NCBI RefSeq assembly: GCF_039872745.1
Contig: NZ_JBDPZD010000001.1
Span: forward strand, 1,116,001 to 1,180,000
Direction of reading: 5' to 3'
DNA length: 64,000 nt
Source: Pelomonas paludis
GTDB lineage: Bacteria > Pseudomonadota > Gammaproteobacteria > Burkholderiales > Burkholderiaceae_C
Position 1 is the stretch's first letter. Each line of letters begins with the position of its first letter. Shown here piece by piece: positions 9,170 through 16,922 of this stretch. The position numbers and the translations under genes are program-made. The notes under the pieces are model-generated. The model was given only the letters and a program-made list of their open reading frames with translations, ran no database searches and was not told the origin of the DNA.

Positions 9170-9197
9170 GGGTGGGATTGTCGCCGCGCGTCCGCAA

Positions 9198-9225
9198 GAA
9201 AAAGAGCCCGCCGGGTGGCGGGCTC
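9198..9225 (-). terminator. Rho-independent terminator downstream of the chemoreceptor gene
   Basis: Read on the minus strand, GAGCCCGCC pairs perfectly with GGCGGGCTC (9 bp, 4-base loop, 9204-9225) and is followed by TTTTT. It lies about 230 bases past the chemoreceptor stop and just upstream of the methyltransferase start, which also decides against a longer N-terminus for that gene. The rest of 9226-9451 shows nothing I can assign. Confidence 0.85.
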
Positions 9226-9451
9226 GAAGACTTCGAAGTGCGCTTTTGTTGGAGGTGCTTGGGCGGTCGGGAGGGTGTCGCGAGGGTTGCCTCGCGTCAG
9301 TCCCTGCCGCTTGTCCTCTCCATATCAGGAACCATGCCAAACGCCAGACTCCTTGGGCGCACAAGGAGTTAGCGGCGTTGGCCGGTGCGCGCAGCGGCGC
9401 TGTGTCGCCTTTGCCGACACCCGCAGGCGCGGGGTCGGTGGCAGCGTGTGG

Positions 9452-11002
9452 TCAGCCGTGGCCCCGGGCGAGTCGGAACACGCCCACCGTCTCCACCAGG
9501 TGGTTGGCCTGCTGCTGCAGGCTCTCGGAGGCGGAGGCGCTCTCTTCCACCAAGGCGGCGTTCTGCTGCGTGACCTGGTCCAGCTGGCCGACGGCCTGGT
9601 TGATCTGGGCGATGCCGCGCGTCTGCTCCTGCGTGGCGGCGCTGATCTCGGCGATCAGGCTGCTGACCTTCTGCACCTGATCGACGATGTCGGTCATGGT
9701 GACGCCGGCATCGGCCACCAGCGAGCTGCCGGTCTCGACGTTCTCCATGCTGGCGCCGATGAGGGTCTTGATCTCGCGCGCGGCCTGGGCCGAGCGCTGG
9801 GCCAGGGCCCGCACCTCGGCGGCCACGACGGCAAAGCCCCGCCCTTGCTCGCCGGCCCGGGCCGCCTCGACGGCGGCGTTCAGGGCCAGGATATTGGTCT
9901 GGAAGGCGATGCCGTCGATCACGCCGATGATGTCGGTGATCTTGCGCGAGCTTTGTTGGATGGCGCTCATGGTCTCGACCACCTGGGCCACCACCGAGCC
10001 GCCCTTGGCCGCCGATTCACTGGCTTGGCCAGCCAGGGTCGAGGCGCTCTGTGCGGTGTCGGCGGTGTTGCGCACGGTGGAGGTCAGCTCCTCCATCGAG
10101 GCGGCGGTCTGTTCGAGGTTGGCGGCCTGCTGCTCGGTGCGCTGACTCAGGTCCGAGTTGCCGGCCACGATCTCGACGGTCGCGGTCTGCATGGTCTCGG
10201 CCGAGGCACGGACGGTCTGCATGATGCGGCTCAGGTCGCCGTTGACGGCATGCAGCGCATGCATCAGCCGGCCGATCTCGTCGTTCGAGTGCTCGTGGAT
10301 TTCGCGCGAGAGGTCGCCTTCGGCGATGGACTGGGCGATCGACACCGCCTCGGCCAGCGGCTGCGTGATGCTGAGCTGGATGCGCCAGGCCACCATGCCG
10401 CCCACCAGCAGCGCCGCCACCGACAGCCCGATGATCAGCCACACCGACACGCGGTAGCTGGCGGTCGCGGCTTCGTCGCGCCGGCTGGAGGAGACCTTGA
10501 TGCTGTCGATCACCTCGTCCAGCGCTTTGACGTGCGCGACCTGGGCGGGGCGCAGCTGGTCGCGGATCATGGCCGAGGCCCCGGCCATGTCATCGCTCAT
10601 GGTCAGGTTGACGATCTTCTCGATCATGCCCTTGGTGCTGGCCAGCGCGCTGGCGGCGCGGGCCAAAGCGTCACGCGTAGCAGGTTCGTTCTGCACCAGC
10701 GCGGCCAGGCTGTCCGAGGTCTTTTCGTAGTCGGCACGGGCCGCCTTCATCAGGTCGAATTCCTTCTTCTTGAAGGCCATGTCGTCCTGCATGATCACGT
10801 CGCGGATGGTCACGCTCTGGTAGCGCGCCAGGTCTCTGAGCTTGCTGGCCAGGCGTTCCGGCGCTTCGCCCGTGACGGCGGCCAGATCGGACTTGAGCGA
10901 GGCCAGGCGGCCGAGCGACAGCATGCTGATGATGCCGAGCAGGATCAGCACGGTGGCAAAGCCGGCCGCAAGGCGGTGTCCGACTTTGAGGGAGTTGAGC
11001 AT
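9452..11002 (-). CDS. Methyl-accepting chemotaxis protein (Tar/Tsr topology)
   Basis: This 516-residue chemoreceptor starts at ATG 11002, seven bases after AGGAG; an upstream in-frame ATG lacks a site. TM1 lies at about residues 7-30, a roughly 160-residue periplasmic four-helix sensor follows, then TM2 (VWLIIGLSVAALLVGGMVAW, about 180-200), a HAMP domain (about 202-255), and the cytoplasmic signalling domain. The kinase-control tip reads GIAFQTNILALNAAVEAARA, the diagnostic MCP signature. There is no C-terminal NWETF-like pentapeptide for CheR binding. It controls CheA and flagellar rotation or a related output. Directly upstream is a periplasmic PDC-like protein, which may act as its ligand-binding partner. 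Confidence 0.95.
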   Translation of the reverse strand: MLNSLKVGHRLAAGFATVLILLGIISMLSLGRLASLKSDLAAVTGEAPERLASKLRDLARYQSVTIRDVIMQDDMAFKKKEFDLMKAARADYEKTSDSLAALVQNEPATRDALARAASALASTKGMIEKIVNLTMSDDMAGASAMIRDQLRPAQVAHVKALDEVIDSIKVSSSRRDEAATASYRVSVWLIIGLSVAALLVGGMVAWRIQLSITQPLAEAVSIAQSIAEGDLSREIHEHSNDEIGRLMHALHAVNGDLSRIMQTVRASAETMQTATVEIVAGNSDLSQRTEQQAANLEQTAASMEELTSTVRNTADTAQSASTLAGQASESAAKGGSVVAQVVETMSAIQQSSRKITDIIGVIDGIAFQTNILALNAAVEAARAGEQGRGFAVVAAEVRALAQRSAQAAREIKTLIGASMENVETGSSLVADAGVTMTDIVDQVQKVSSLIAEISAATQEQTRGIAQINQAVGQLDQVTQQNAALVEESASASESLQQQANHLVETVGVFRLARGHG

Positions 11003-11073
11003 GTCTTGCTCCTGGGAACGGTTGTGCATCCAGCCGGGCCGCTAGCAGCCCGGCACGCTTTCACTTCGCGCTA

Positions 11074-11625
11074 TCACTTGGCGGTTACGGCGCCGTGCAG
11101 CACGCCGATGGGCTTGCCGTGGTCCAGCACCGGCGCTGACACGTGCACGCTGGGCACCTGGGTCGAGGTGTCGGGCTTGATCTCGTCAGCGGCCCAGGCC
11201 TGGCCCTTGAGGGCTTGTGCAAAGACCGGGCGCGTCGCGTTGTTCCAGATCAGCGGGCGCACGCTGGCGCCAACGAGGTTGCCCTTCTGGTCGCGCAGCA
11301 GCAGTTTGTTGATGTTGTCGTCTTCCTGCTCCCACTTGGCGATCTGCAGGCTGACCTTGGACTTGAGCAGGGCCTGGATGAAGGCGTCGGAGTCCGGCAG
11401 ATCGACCCACTTGCCATTGGTCATGCCGCCGTCGCCCTTGGCATTGGCGTCCTTGATGGCGGCGATCACACCGGGGTCGGCTGCCAGCGCGACCAGGCGG
11501 GTCTTGGCCTTGTCCACTTTGGCTTGCACTTCTGGAGGCAATGCGGCGGAGGCGGTGCTGACGACGAACCCGACAGCGACGAGGGCCGTCGCGAAAAGCT
11601 TGCTGGACACGGAAGAAATGGACAT
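11074..11625 (-). CDS. Periplasmic PDC/Cache-like sensor-domain protein
   Basis: The 183-residue product starts at ATG 11625, preceded by AGGAGAGG; it has a signal peptide (KLFATALVAVGFVVSTASA) ending near residue 27 and no later membrane helix, so it should be a free periplasmic protein. The mature part looks like a single PDC/Cache sensor fold: an N-terminal helix, LLLRDQKGNLVGASV, a long loop with DTSTQVPSVHVSAPVLD, and the closing GKPIGVLHGAV strand pair typical of these domains. It lies 71 bases upstream of the chemoreceptor start on the same strand. I infer that it delivers ligand information to that receptor or another one, but a free-standing role is equally open. Confidence 0.75.
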   Translation of the reverse strand: MSISSVSSKLFATALVAVGFVVSTASAALPPEVQAKVDKAKTRLVALAADPGVIAAIKDANAKGDGGMTNGKWVDLPDSDAFIQALLKSKVSLQIAKWEQEDDNINKLLLRDQKGNLVGASVRPLIWNNATRPVFAQALKGQAWAADEIKPDTSTQVPSVHVSAPVLDHGKPIGVLHGAVTAK

Positions 11626-11882
11626 GGGGAGCCTCTCCTGAAAAGTTGACGCTGCGAGCGCAGGCGCCGACAACAAGGAGAGCCATGGGGTCAACGCCCA
11701 CGTGACTGCACTCTCCCTGTGCGGCGGCAACGACCTGGAGCCTTGCTCGCATGCGAATTTGAGTGTGCTGTCAGTTCCGGGGGGCTCACAACCGACCCTG
11801 GTAAGTTGCGAGGGGGCCAATCGGTGCTTTTTGGCGGTTCAGCGCCCATGACATTTGCGTGTCTGTGTTGAGCACGCGACAC

Positions 11883-11901
11883 CCGGCTGCTCCGCAGCCG
11901 G
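11883..11901 (-). terminator. Hairpin after rpoN, possible weak terminator
   Basis: A perfect 8-bp stem (CCGGCTGC / GCAGCCGG, 3-base loop) begins 13 bases past the rpoN stop. No T-run follows on the minus strand, so it may be an mRNA-stabilising hairpin or Rho-assisted end. The rest of 11626-11882 holds no gene; it should contain the promoter of the PDC/chemoreceptor pair, but I could not fix the boxes. Confidence 0.4.
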
Positions 11902-11913
11902 TAGGCCCTGTGA

Positions 11914-13449
11914 TCAGAGGGCTTTGCGCAGGTTGGCCGGGGCGATCTTCATCGCCTCGCGGTACTTGGCGACGGTGCGGCGCGCGCACTGGATGCCCTG
12001 CTCGTCGAGCATGCCGGCGATGGCGCTGTCCGACAGCGGCTTCTTGGTGTCTTCGGCGGCGATGAACTGCTTGATCAGCGCGCGCACGGCGGTGCTGGAG
12101 GCCTCGCCGCCGGTCTCGGTGTTGAGGCCCGAGCCGAAGAAATACTTCAGCTCGAAGGTGCCCCAGGGCGTGGCCATGTACTTGGCGGTGGTGACGCGCG
12201 AGATGGTGGACTCGTGCAGACCCAGCTCGTCGGCAATCTCGCGCAGCACCAGGGGCTTCATGGCCAGTTCGCCGTGCTGGAAGAAACCGCGCTGGCGCTC
12301 GACGATGGCGGTGCTGACACGCAGGATGGTCTCGAAGCGCTGCTGGATGTTCTTGATGAACCAGCGCGCCTCCTGCAACTGCCCGCCCAGCGGCGAGTTG
12401 CTGATGCCGCCGCGCGTGGCGCGCAGGGCATTGGCATAGAGCTCGTTGATGCGCAGCTTGGGGGCGACATCGGGGTTGAGCATCACGCGGAACTCGCGGC
12501 CCCCGGGGCCGGTCTTGCGCACGATGACGTCGGGCACCACGGCGGCGGCGCTGTTGGTGGCAAAGCGGCGGCCGGGCTTGGGCTCCAGCGTGGTGATCAG
12601 GCCTTGAGCGCGGCGCAGCAGGGCCTCGTCGGCGCCGGTCTCCAGCAGCAGGCGGCGCGTGTCGCGGCGCGCCATCAGCTCCAGGTGGCTGCGCGCGATG
12701 GTGGCGGCCAGGTCGCGCTCGGGGCTGGCCGGGTGGGTGGCCAGCTGCAGGCACAGGCACTCGGGCAGGCTGCGGGCGCCAATGCCGGCGGGGTCCAGGC
12801 TTTGCAGCCAGCGCAGGGCGATGCGCAGGTGGTCGAGCAGCTCCTCGCGGCTTTCCGCGTTTTCTTCGTCCTCGCCGGGCAGCAGGCTGGCGGCAATCTC
12901 TTCGAGGCTGTCTTCGAGGTAGCCGTCCTCGTTGAGCGAGTCGATCAGGATCTGGAGCGCCGTGCGTTCGGGCGCCGAGAGGTGCATGCCGGCCAGCTGC
13001 TGGGCCAGGTGCTCGGCCAGGCTGATGTCGGCCGACTCGGTCTCGCCACGCTCGCCGTCGTCGTCACCGCTGCTGGCCGGGCTGCTGCTGGGCAGCTCGC
13101 GGATGCCGTCGAAGTCGTCGCCTTCGGTGCCGTTGGACCAGTCCTCGCGGTCGGTGGTGCCAAAGTCGTCGGCTGCCAGCTCGCGCTCGCCTGCAGTTTC
13201 AGTGTTCGCTTCGGCGCTGTCGTTGTAGTCGGGGGCGGCATCGTCGCGCTCGGCCGGCGCATTGCTGGCCAGCTCGGGCGTGCTGACGCTGAACTCCTCC
13301 TCCGTCTCCAGCAGTGGGTTGGTCGCCAGCATCTGCTCGACTTCCTGGTTCAGCTCCAGGGTCGAGAGCTGCAGCAGGCGGATGGACTGCTGCAGCTGGG
13401 GCGTCAGCGCCAGGTGCTGGCTGAGGCGGAGCTGTAGGGTGGGCTTCAT
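11914..13449 (-). CDS. rpoN: RNA polymerase sigma-54 factor
   Basis: This 511-residue protein directs RNA polymerase to -24/-12 promoters that need AAA+ activators. Region I is clear at the N-terminus (Gln/Leu-rich, LRLSQHLALTPQLQQSIRLL). An acidic, Glu/Asp-rich region II spans about residues 55-150, longer than in E. coli. The core-binding and central HTH regions follow. The RpoN box is present near the C-terminus as ARRTVAKYREAMKI. It lies 17 bases downstream of lptB, the usual arrangement in proteobacteria. Unusually, no hpf/raiA gene follows; the next gene downstream is the PDC-like protein. Confidence 0.97.
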   Translation of the reverse strand: MKPTLQLRLSQHLALTPQLQQSIRLLQLSTLELNQEVEQMLATNPLLETEEEFSVSTPELASNAPAERDDAAPDYNDSAEANTETAGERELAADDFGTTDREDWSNGTEGDDFDGIRELPSSSPASSGDDDGERGETESADISLAEHLAQQLAGMHLSAPERTALQILIDSLNEDGYLEDSLEEIAASLLPGEDEENAESREELLDHLRIALRWLQSLDPAGIGARSLPECLCLQLATHPASPERDLAATIARSHLELMARRDTRRLLLETGADEALLRRAQGLITTLEPKPGRRFATNSAAAVVPDVIVRKTGPGGREFRVMLNPDVAPKLRINELYANALRATRGGISNSPLGGQLQEARWFIKNIQQRFETILRVSTAIVERQRGFFQHGELAMKPLVLREIADELGLHESTISRVTTAKYMATPWGTFELKYFFGSGLNTETGGEASSTAVRALIKQFIAAEDTKKPLSDSAIAGMLDEQGIQCARRTVAKYREAMKIAPANLRKAL

Positions 13450-13466
13450 CGACGGACGCTCTTGCC

Positions 13467-14252
13467 CTACATGCGGAAGTGTTCGCCCAGATACACCTTG
13501 CGAACGTCCGGATTGGCCACGATCTCGTCCGGCGTGCCCTGGGCCAGCACCGTGCCCTCGCTGATGATGTAGGCCCGGTCGCAGATGCCCAGGGTCTCGC
13601 GGACGTTGTGGTCGGTGATCAGGACCCCGATGCCGCGCGCCTTGAGGAAGCCGATGATGCGTTGGATCTCCAGCACGGCGATGGGGTCCACGCCGGCAAA
13701 GGGCTCGTCCAGCAGGATGAAGCGCGGCTGAGTGGCCAGCGCCCGGGCGATCTCGACGCGGCGGCGCTCGCCGCCCGAGAGGGCGGGGGCCGGGCTGTGG
13801 CGCAGGCTTTCGATGGAGAGGTCGTGCAGCAGGCCTTCGAGCAGCTCGTCGATGCGCGCCTTGGGCAGGGAGCGGCCGCGTTCGTCCTGCTGCAGCTCCA
13901 GCACCGCGCGGATGTTTTGCTCGACGCTGAGCTTGCGAAAGATCGAGGCCTCCTGCGGCAGGTAGGACAGGCCCAGCCGCGCGCGGGCATGGATGGGCAA
14001 GCGCTGCACCTCCTGGCCGTCGATGCGGATCACGCCCGCGTCCGAGCGGACGAGGCCGACGATCATGTAGAAGCTGGTGGTCTTGCCGGCGCCGTTGGGG
14101 CCCAGCAGGCCGACCACCTCGCCGCTCCGCACGCTGAGGTGCACGTTCTTGACGACGCGGCGCACGCCGTAGCTCTTGGCCAGGCTCTCGGCGTCGAGGC
14201 GGCTCTCCGTCGCGGCAGTCTCGTGGCGGCTCTCCGTCGCGGCAGTCATCAC
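13467..14252 (-). CDS. lptB: LPS export ABC transporter ATP-binding protein LptB
   Basis: This 261-residue ATPase powers the LptB2FGC complex that extracts lipopolysaccharide from the inner membrane. Walker A is GPNGAGKTT, the ABC signature LSGGERRRVEIARA, and Walker B ILLDEPFAGVDP; PQEASIFRKLSVEQN fits LptB. The start overlaps the lptA stop (ATGA, 14249-14252). The first 18 residues are an extra N-terminal tail, TAATESR written twice, made by a 27-bp tandem duplication. LptB of E. coli begins directly with the ABC fold, so this tail is a local oddity, probably without effect on catalysis. Confidence 0.95.
   Translation of the reverse strand: MMTAATESRHETAATESRLDAESLAKSYGVRRVVKNVHLSVRSGEVVGLLGPNGAGKTTSFYMIVGLVRSDAGVIRIDGQEVQRLPIHARARLGLSYLPQEASIFRKLSVEQNIRAVLELQQDERGRSLPKARIDELLEGLLHDLSIESLRHSPAPALSGGERRRVEIARALATQPRFILLDEPFAGVDPIAVLEIQRIIGFLKARGIGVLITDHNVRETLGICDRAYIISEGTVLAQGTPDEIVANPDVRKVYLGEHFRM
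14198..14247. repeat. 27-bp-period tandem duplication in the lptB 5' end
   Basis: The 23-base string at 14198-14220 recurs exactly at 14225-14247, a period of 27 bases (nine codons). It encodes the doubled TAATESR in the N-terminal tail of LptB and keeps the frame. It looks like a recent slippage or unequal-recombination product. Confidence 0.9.
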
Positions 14253-14881
14253 GGAGCGGTCTTCGCGGGAGGGGTGAGCGTGGTGCTGGGCTGCAGCGGC
14301 AACGGTGCCGCGGAGGCTGCTGCCTCGGCCGCCGAGGCCCGAGGCATGATCACCAGTCGGGTACGGCCGGCCGGGTTGGGCGAGGCGTGGCCCCCCTCGA
14401 AGCGGAACACCTCGTTGCGGTTGTCATAGAGCACCACGGCGCCCGAGACCTCCTCGGCCACGGCCGTGCCGCGCAAGACCTTGACCACCGCATTGCCGAT
14501 GAAGCGCACGGTGTCGCTCTTGGTGTCGAACTCGACCTGGTCCGCCTGACCCTGGACGCTCTCGCCGGGCACGTCGCGCCCCTGGCTGAAGCTGACCGGC
14601 TTGCCGGTGGTGCCGCTGGCCAGCGCCTGGTGGAAGCCGTCGGCCGTGATGCGCAGGTCCACGCTCTCGGCGCGCAACTGCAGCGTGCCTTGGGAGATCA
14701 CCACATTGCCCGTCAGGCGGGTGCGCTGCGAGATCTTGTTGCCCTCGCCACCGTTGTCAGACTGGATGACGAAGGGCTGGGTCCGGTCGGTCTTGGCCGC
14801 CTGCGCGGCGGGGGCTCCCCACAGCGTGGCGAGCAGGGCGGTCAGCAGGGCGGGGGCCAGCAGCGGCGCGTTTCGGATCAT
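14249..14881 (-). CDS. lptA: LPS transport periplasmic protein LptA
   Basis: This 210-residue protein has a signal peptide (about residues 1-28, ending near AAQAA) and one OstA/LptA beta-jellyroll domain: RTQPFVIQSDNGG, TGNVVISQGTLQLRAE and VLYDNRNEVFRFEGG. LptA polymerises into the periplasmic bridge that carries LPS from LptC to LptD. A Pro/Ala-rich tail closes the protein. It is coupled to lptB by a 4-base overlap. The usual upstream partners lptC and kdsC are not here; the next gene upstream, 57 bases away, is a DsbA-like protein. Confidence 0.92.
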   Translation of the reverse strand: MIRNAPLLAPALLTALLATLWGAPAAQAAKTDRTQPFVIQSDNGGEGNKISQRTRLTGNVVISQGTLQLRAESVDLRITADGFHQALASGTTGKPVSFSQGRDVPGESVQGQADQVEFDTKSDTVRFIGNAVVKVLRGTAVAEEVSGAVVLYDNRNEVFRFEGGHASPNPAGRTRLVIMPRASAAEAAASAAPLPLQPSTTLTPPAKTAP

Positions 14882-14938
14882 GGCGGCACAGAAGTTGCAG
14901 GCGATTCTAGGCGCCTGCGCCGGTGCGCCCGACCGAAA

Positions 14939-15589
14939 TCAAGCCTTGCCGCGTGCCTGTTTGATGAGGAAATCCGCAACGGCGCAGGCTTGTTGGCCCG
15001 AGACGGTTTCTGCCTGCCCGGGTGCGCCAACGATGCCGGGCCCCGTGCGCCAACGGCCGGCGATGGTGAGCTGGGGCACGCTGTCGACGCCGCTGGACTC
15101 GGCCAGCTTCAGGCCCTGCTGCGCCTTGGTCTGGACGCCGAAAGAATTCATGGCCTGCTTGACCTTGGCCGGGTCCTGCCCGATGCGGCCGAGGAAGGCC
15201 AGCAGCTTGTCCTCGGTGCTCAGGTCCAGTCGCTCGCGGTGGATGGCGTTGAACAGTGCCGAGTGGGTGGCGTGGGTCTGGCCCAGGCTCTCCAGCCCGT
15301 AGTAGGCCTTGGCCAGCAGCTTGAGCTGGGCCTGGGTGCCGATGGGGACGCGCCGGAAAGTGACGTCGGCCGGCAGGGTCTTGACCCACTGTTCCAGCAC
15401 CGGGTCAAAGGCGAAGCAGTGCGGGCACAGGTAGAAGAAGAACTCGACGACCTCGATCTTGCCCGGCGTGCTGGGCAGGGCTTGGCCGAGGCGGATGTAG
15501 TGCTTGCCTTCGACCGGCGCGCCTTGTGCGCTGGCCAGGTCGGCCAAGGGGGCGAGGGCAATCAGGGCGGAGAGGTCGCGGCGTTTCAT
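14939..15589 (-). CDS. Thiol:disulfide interchange protein, DsbA family (copy 2)
   Basis: This 216-residue protein has a short signal sequence (KRRDLSALIALAPLADLASA) and a thioredoxin fold with a CPHC active site (FFFYLCPHCFAF), as in DsbA, which introduces disulfides into periplasmic proteins. The cis-proline loop is GVDSVPQLTIAG. It overlaps the upstream DsbA-like gene by 4 bases and is clearly a paralog of it (same EGKHY/PGRHY start and VEFF.Y.CPHC core). Two tandem oxidoreductases suggest either division of substrates or one being rare-use; sequence alone does not tell which is the main DsbA. Confidence 0.88.
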   Translation of the reverse strand: MKRRDLSALIALAPLADLASAQGAPVEGKHYIRLGQALPSTPGKIEVVEFFFYLCPHCFAFDPVLEQWVKTLPADVTFRRVPIGTQAQLKLLAKAYYGLESLGQTHATHSALFNAIHRERLDLSTEDKLLAFLGRIGQDPAKVKQAMNSFGVQTKAQQGLKLAESSGVDSVPQLTIAGRWRTGPGIVGAPGQAETVSGQQACAVADFLIKQARGKA

Positions 15590-16260
15590 CGGGCGGTCCG
15601 TTGGCGTTGGAGGAGGTAGTCGGCCACCTGCACAGCGCGGCGGCCAAGTTCGGGTTCGGGCAGGCCTTCGGCGGTGTTCTGCATGCTCGGCGATGTCAGG
15701 AAGCGGCCGGCGATGCCAATCGAGGGCACGCCGTCGATGTCGTAGGCTTCAGCCAGGCGGTCGGCTTGCAGGCAGCGCGTGGCCACGCCCATGGACTTCC
15801 AGGCGGCCTGGTACTTGGCACTGTCCACGCCGGCCATGGCCAGAAAGCGCGCCTGTGACTCCAGGTCGTCGAGCATCTGGCCCTGGCGATGCATGGCCGC
15901 GAAGATTGCAGGCCGGACCTGGGGTTCAAGCCCGAGGGCTTCCAGCGCAAAGAACATGCGCTGGTGGCCCTTCATGTTGGCGCGGAACTGCACGTGCACG
16001 CGCCGGAAGTTGACGTCTGCCGCCAACTGCTTGGCCCATTGCTCGATCACGGGCTCGAACACATAGCAATGCGGGCAGCCGTACCAGAAGAACTCCACCA
16101 CATCGATGCGCGTGGGGTCGCTTGGAGCCTGGGCCGGAGCGTTGCGCACTGCGTAGTGGCGGCCCGGTATGGGGCCGGCCTGGGCCTGCGCCTCGGCCAG
16201 GGGCAGACCCAAGCTGGCGGGCAGCAGTCCAAGCACGAGGGGGCGGCGGGGCATCACCAT
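15586..16260 (-). CDS. dsbA: Thiol:disulfide interchange protein, DsbA family (copy 1)
   Basis: This 224-residue periplasmic oxidoreductase starts at ATG 16260, preceded by AAGGAG inside the end of the SPOR gene, which fixes the start. A signal peptide covers about residues 1-27. The active site is WYGCPHCYVF (CPHC, as in E. coli DsbA) and the cis-Pro loop is IDGVPSIGIAG. Position just after the FtsN-like gene and argS is the place where Burkholderiales usually carry dsbA, so I give the symbol to this copy. A second DsbA-like gene follows with a 4-base overlap. Confidence 0.88.
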   Translation of the reverse strand: MVMPRRPLVLGLLPASLGLPLAEAQAQAGPIPGRHYAVRNAPAQAPSDPTRIDVVEFFWYGCPHCYVFEPVIEQWAKQLAADVNFRRVHVQFRANMKGHQRMFFALEALGLEPQVRPAIFAAMHRQGQMLDDLESQARFLAMAGVDSAKYQAAWKSMGVATRCLQADRLAEAYDIDGVPSIGIAGRFLTSPSMQNTAEGLPEPELGRRAVQVADYLLQRQRTAR

Positions 16261-16271
16261 GGGCGACTCCT

Positions 16272-16922
16272 TCAGCGCTGGACGCGGACGAGGTTGGCCT
16301 CGAAGCCGGCGCCTTCGACCTTGGTCTGCTGGGCTTCACCCTCGGCGCGGGTGTCAAAGGGGCCAATGCGCACGCGGAAGACGGTGCGGCCGGACTGCTC
16401 GCGCTCCAGCACCTTGGCGGTGAAGCCTTGCAGCGCGAGCTTGGCCTTCTGGCTCTCGGCGTCCTCGGCGCGCACGTAGGCGCCGACCTGGACAAAGTAG
16501 ACCGTGGGGTCGCTGCCGGCTGCCGAGGCCGCCGCCGCGGCGGACGCCGCCGTGGCTTTTGCGTCGGGCTTCGTGTCGGCCTTTGCTTCGGGTTTGGCGT
16601 CGGCCTTGTGATCCGGCTTGGCGTCTACCTTTGCGGCTGCTGGCGCCGGCGCCACCGGCGCCGACGCGGCCCCACCCACCACCACGCCGCTGGCGCTGCG
16701 GGCGGCAGCCTTGCCGGCCAGCGGGGCGTTGGGGTCCCAGTTCTTGTTGCGCTCGGCCTCGGAGGCGTCCTGCTCGGCCGTGCGCTGGGGCAGCTTGTTC
16801 ATGAAGGGGACAGGCGCCTTCGTGATGTAGAGCGCCACGCCGAGTGCAATGGCCAGCCCAAGCAGCAGCCCGACGATCACGCCGACGAAGAACCCGCCCT
16901 TTTCCTTCTTCTCTGCACTCAT
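16272..16922 (-). CDS. SPOR-domain cell-division protein, FtsN-like
   Basis: This 216-residue protein has a short cytoplasmic start, one membrane helix (GGFFVGVIVGLLLGLAIALG, about residues 9-32), a long periplasmic linker rich in Ala/Lys/Pro with a KPDxKADxKPEA-type repeat (about residues 95-125), and a C-terminal SPOR domain (YFVQVGAYVRAEDAE to the end) that binds denuded septal peptidoglycan. The layout is that of FtsN, which triggers septal synthesis. It overlaps the argS stop by 4 bases (ATGA) and is followed by dsbA, a conserved Burkholderiales order. Assignment to FtsN itself rather than another SPOR protein is an inference from layout and context. Confidence 0.88.
   Translation of the reverse strand: MSAEKKEKGGFFVGVIVGLLLGLAIALGVALYITKAPVPFMNKLPQRTAEQDASEAERNKNWDPNAPLAGKAAARSASGVVVGGAASAPVAPAPAAAKVDAKPDHKADAKPEAKADTKPDAKATAASAAAAASAAGSDPTVYFVQVGAYVRAEDAESQKAKLALQGFTAKVLEREQSGRTVFRVRIGPFDTRAEGEAQQTKVEGAGFEANLVRVQR

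Noticed and set aside
9170..9364. Longer N-terminus for the THUMP methyltransferase
   Set aside because: The stretch contains a minus-strand terminator and composition unlike the family N-terminus.
7835..11641. Plus-strand open frame of 1268 codons
   Set aside because: It runs antisense to four well-recognised genes and reads as low-complexity Arg/Gly/Ala sequence; a shadow of high third-position GC.
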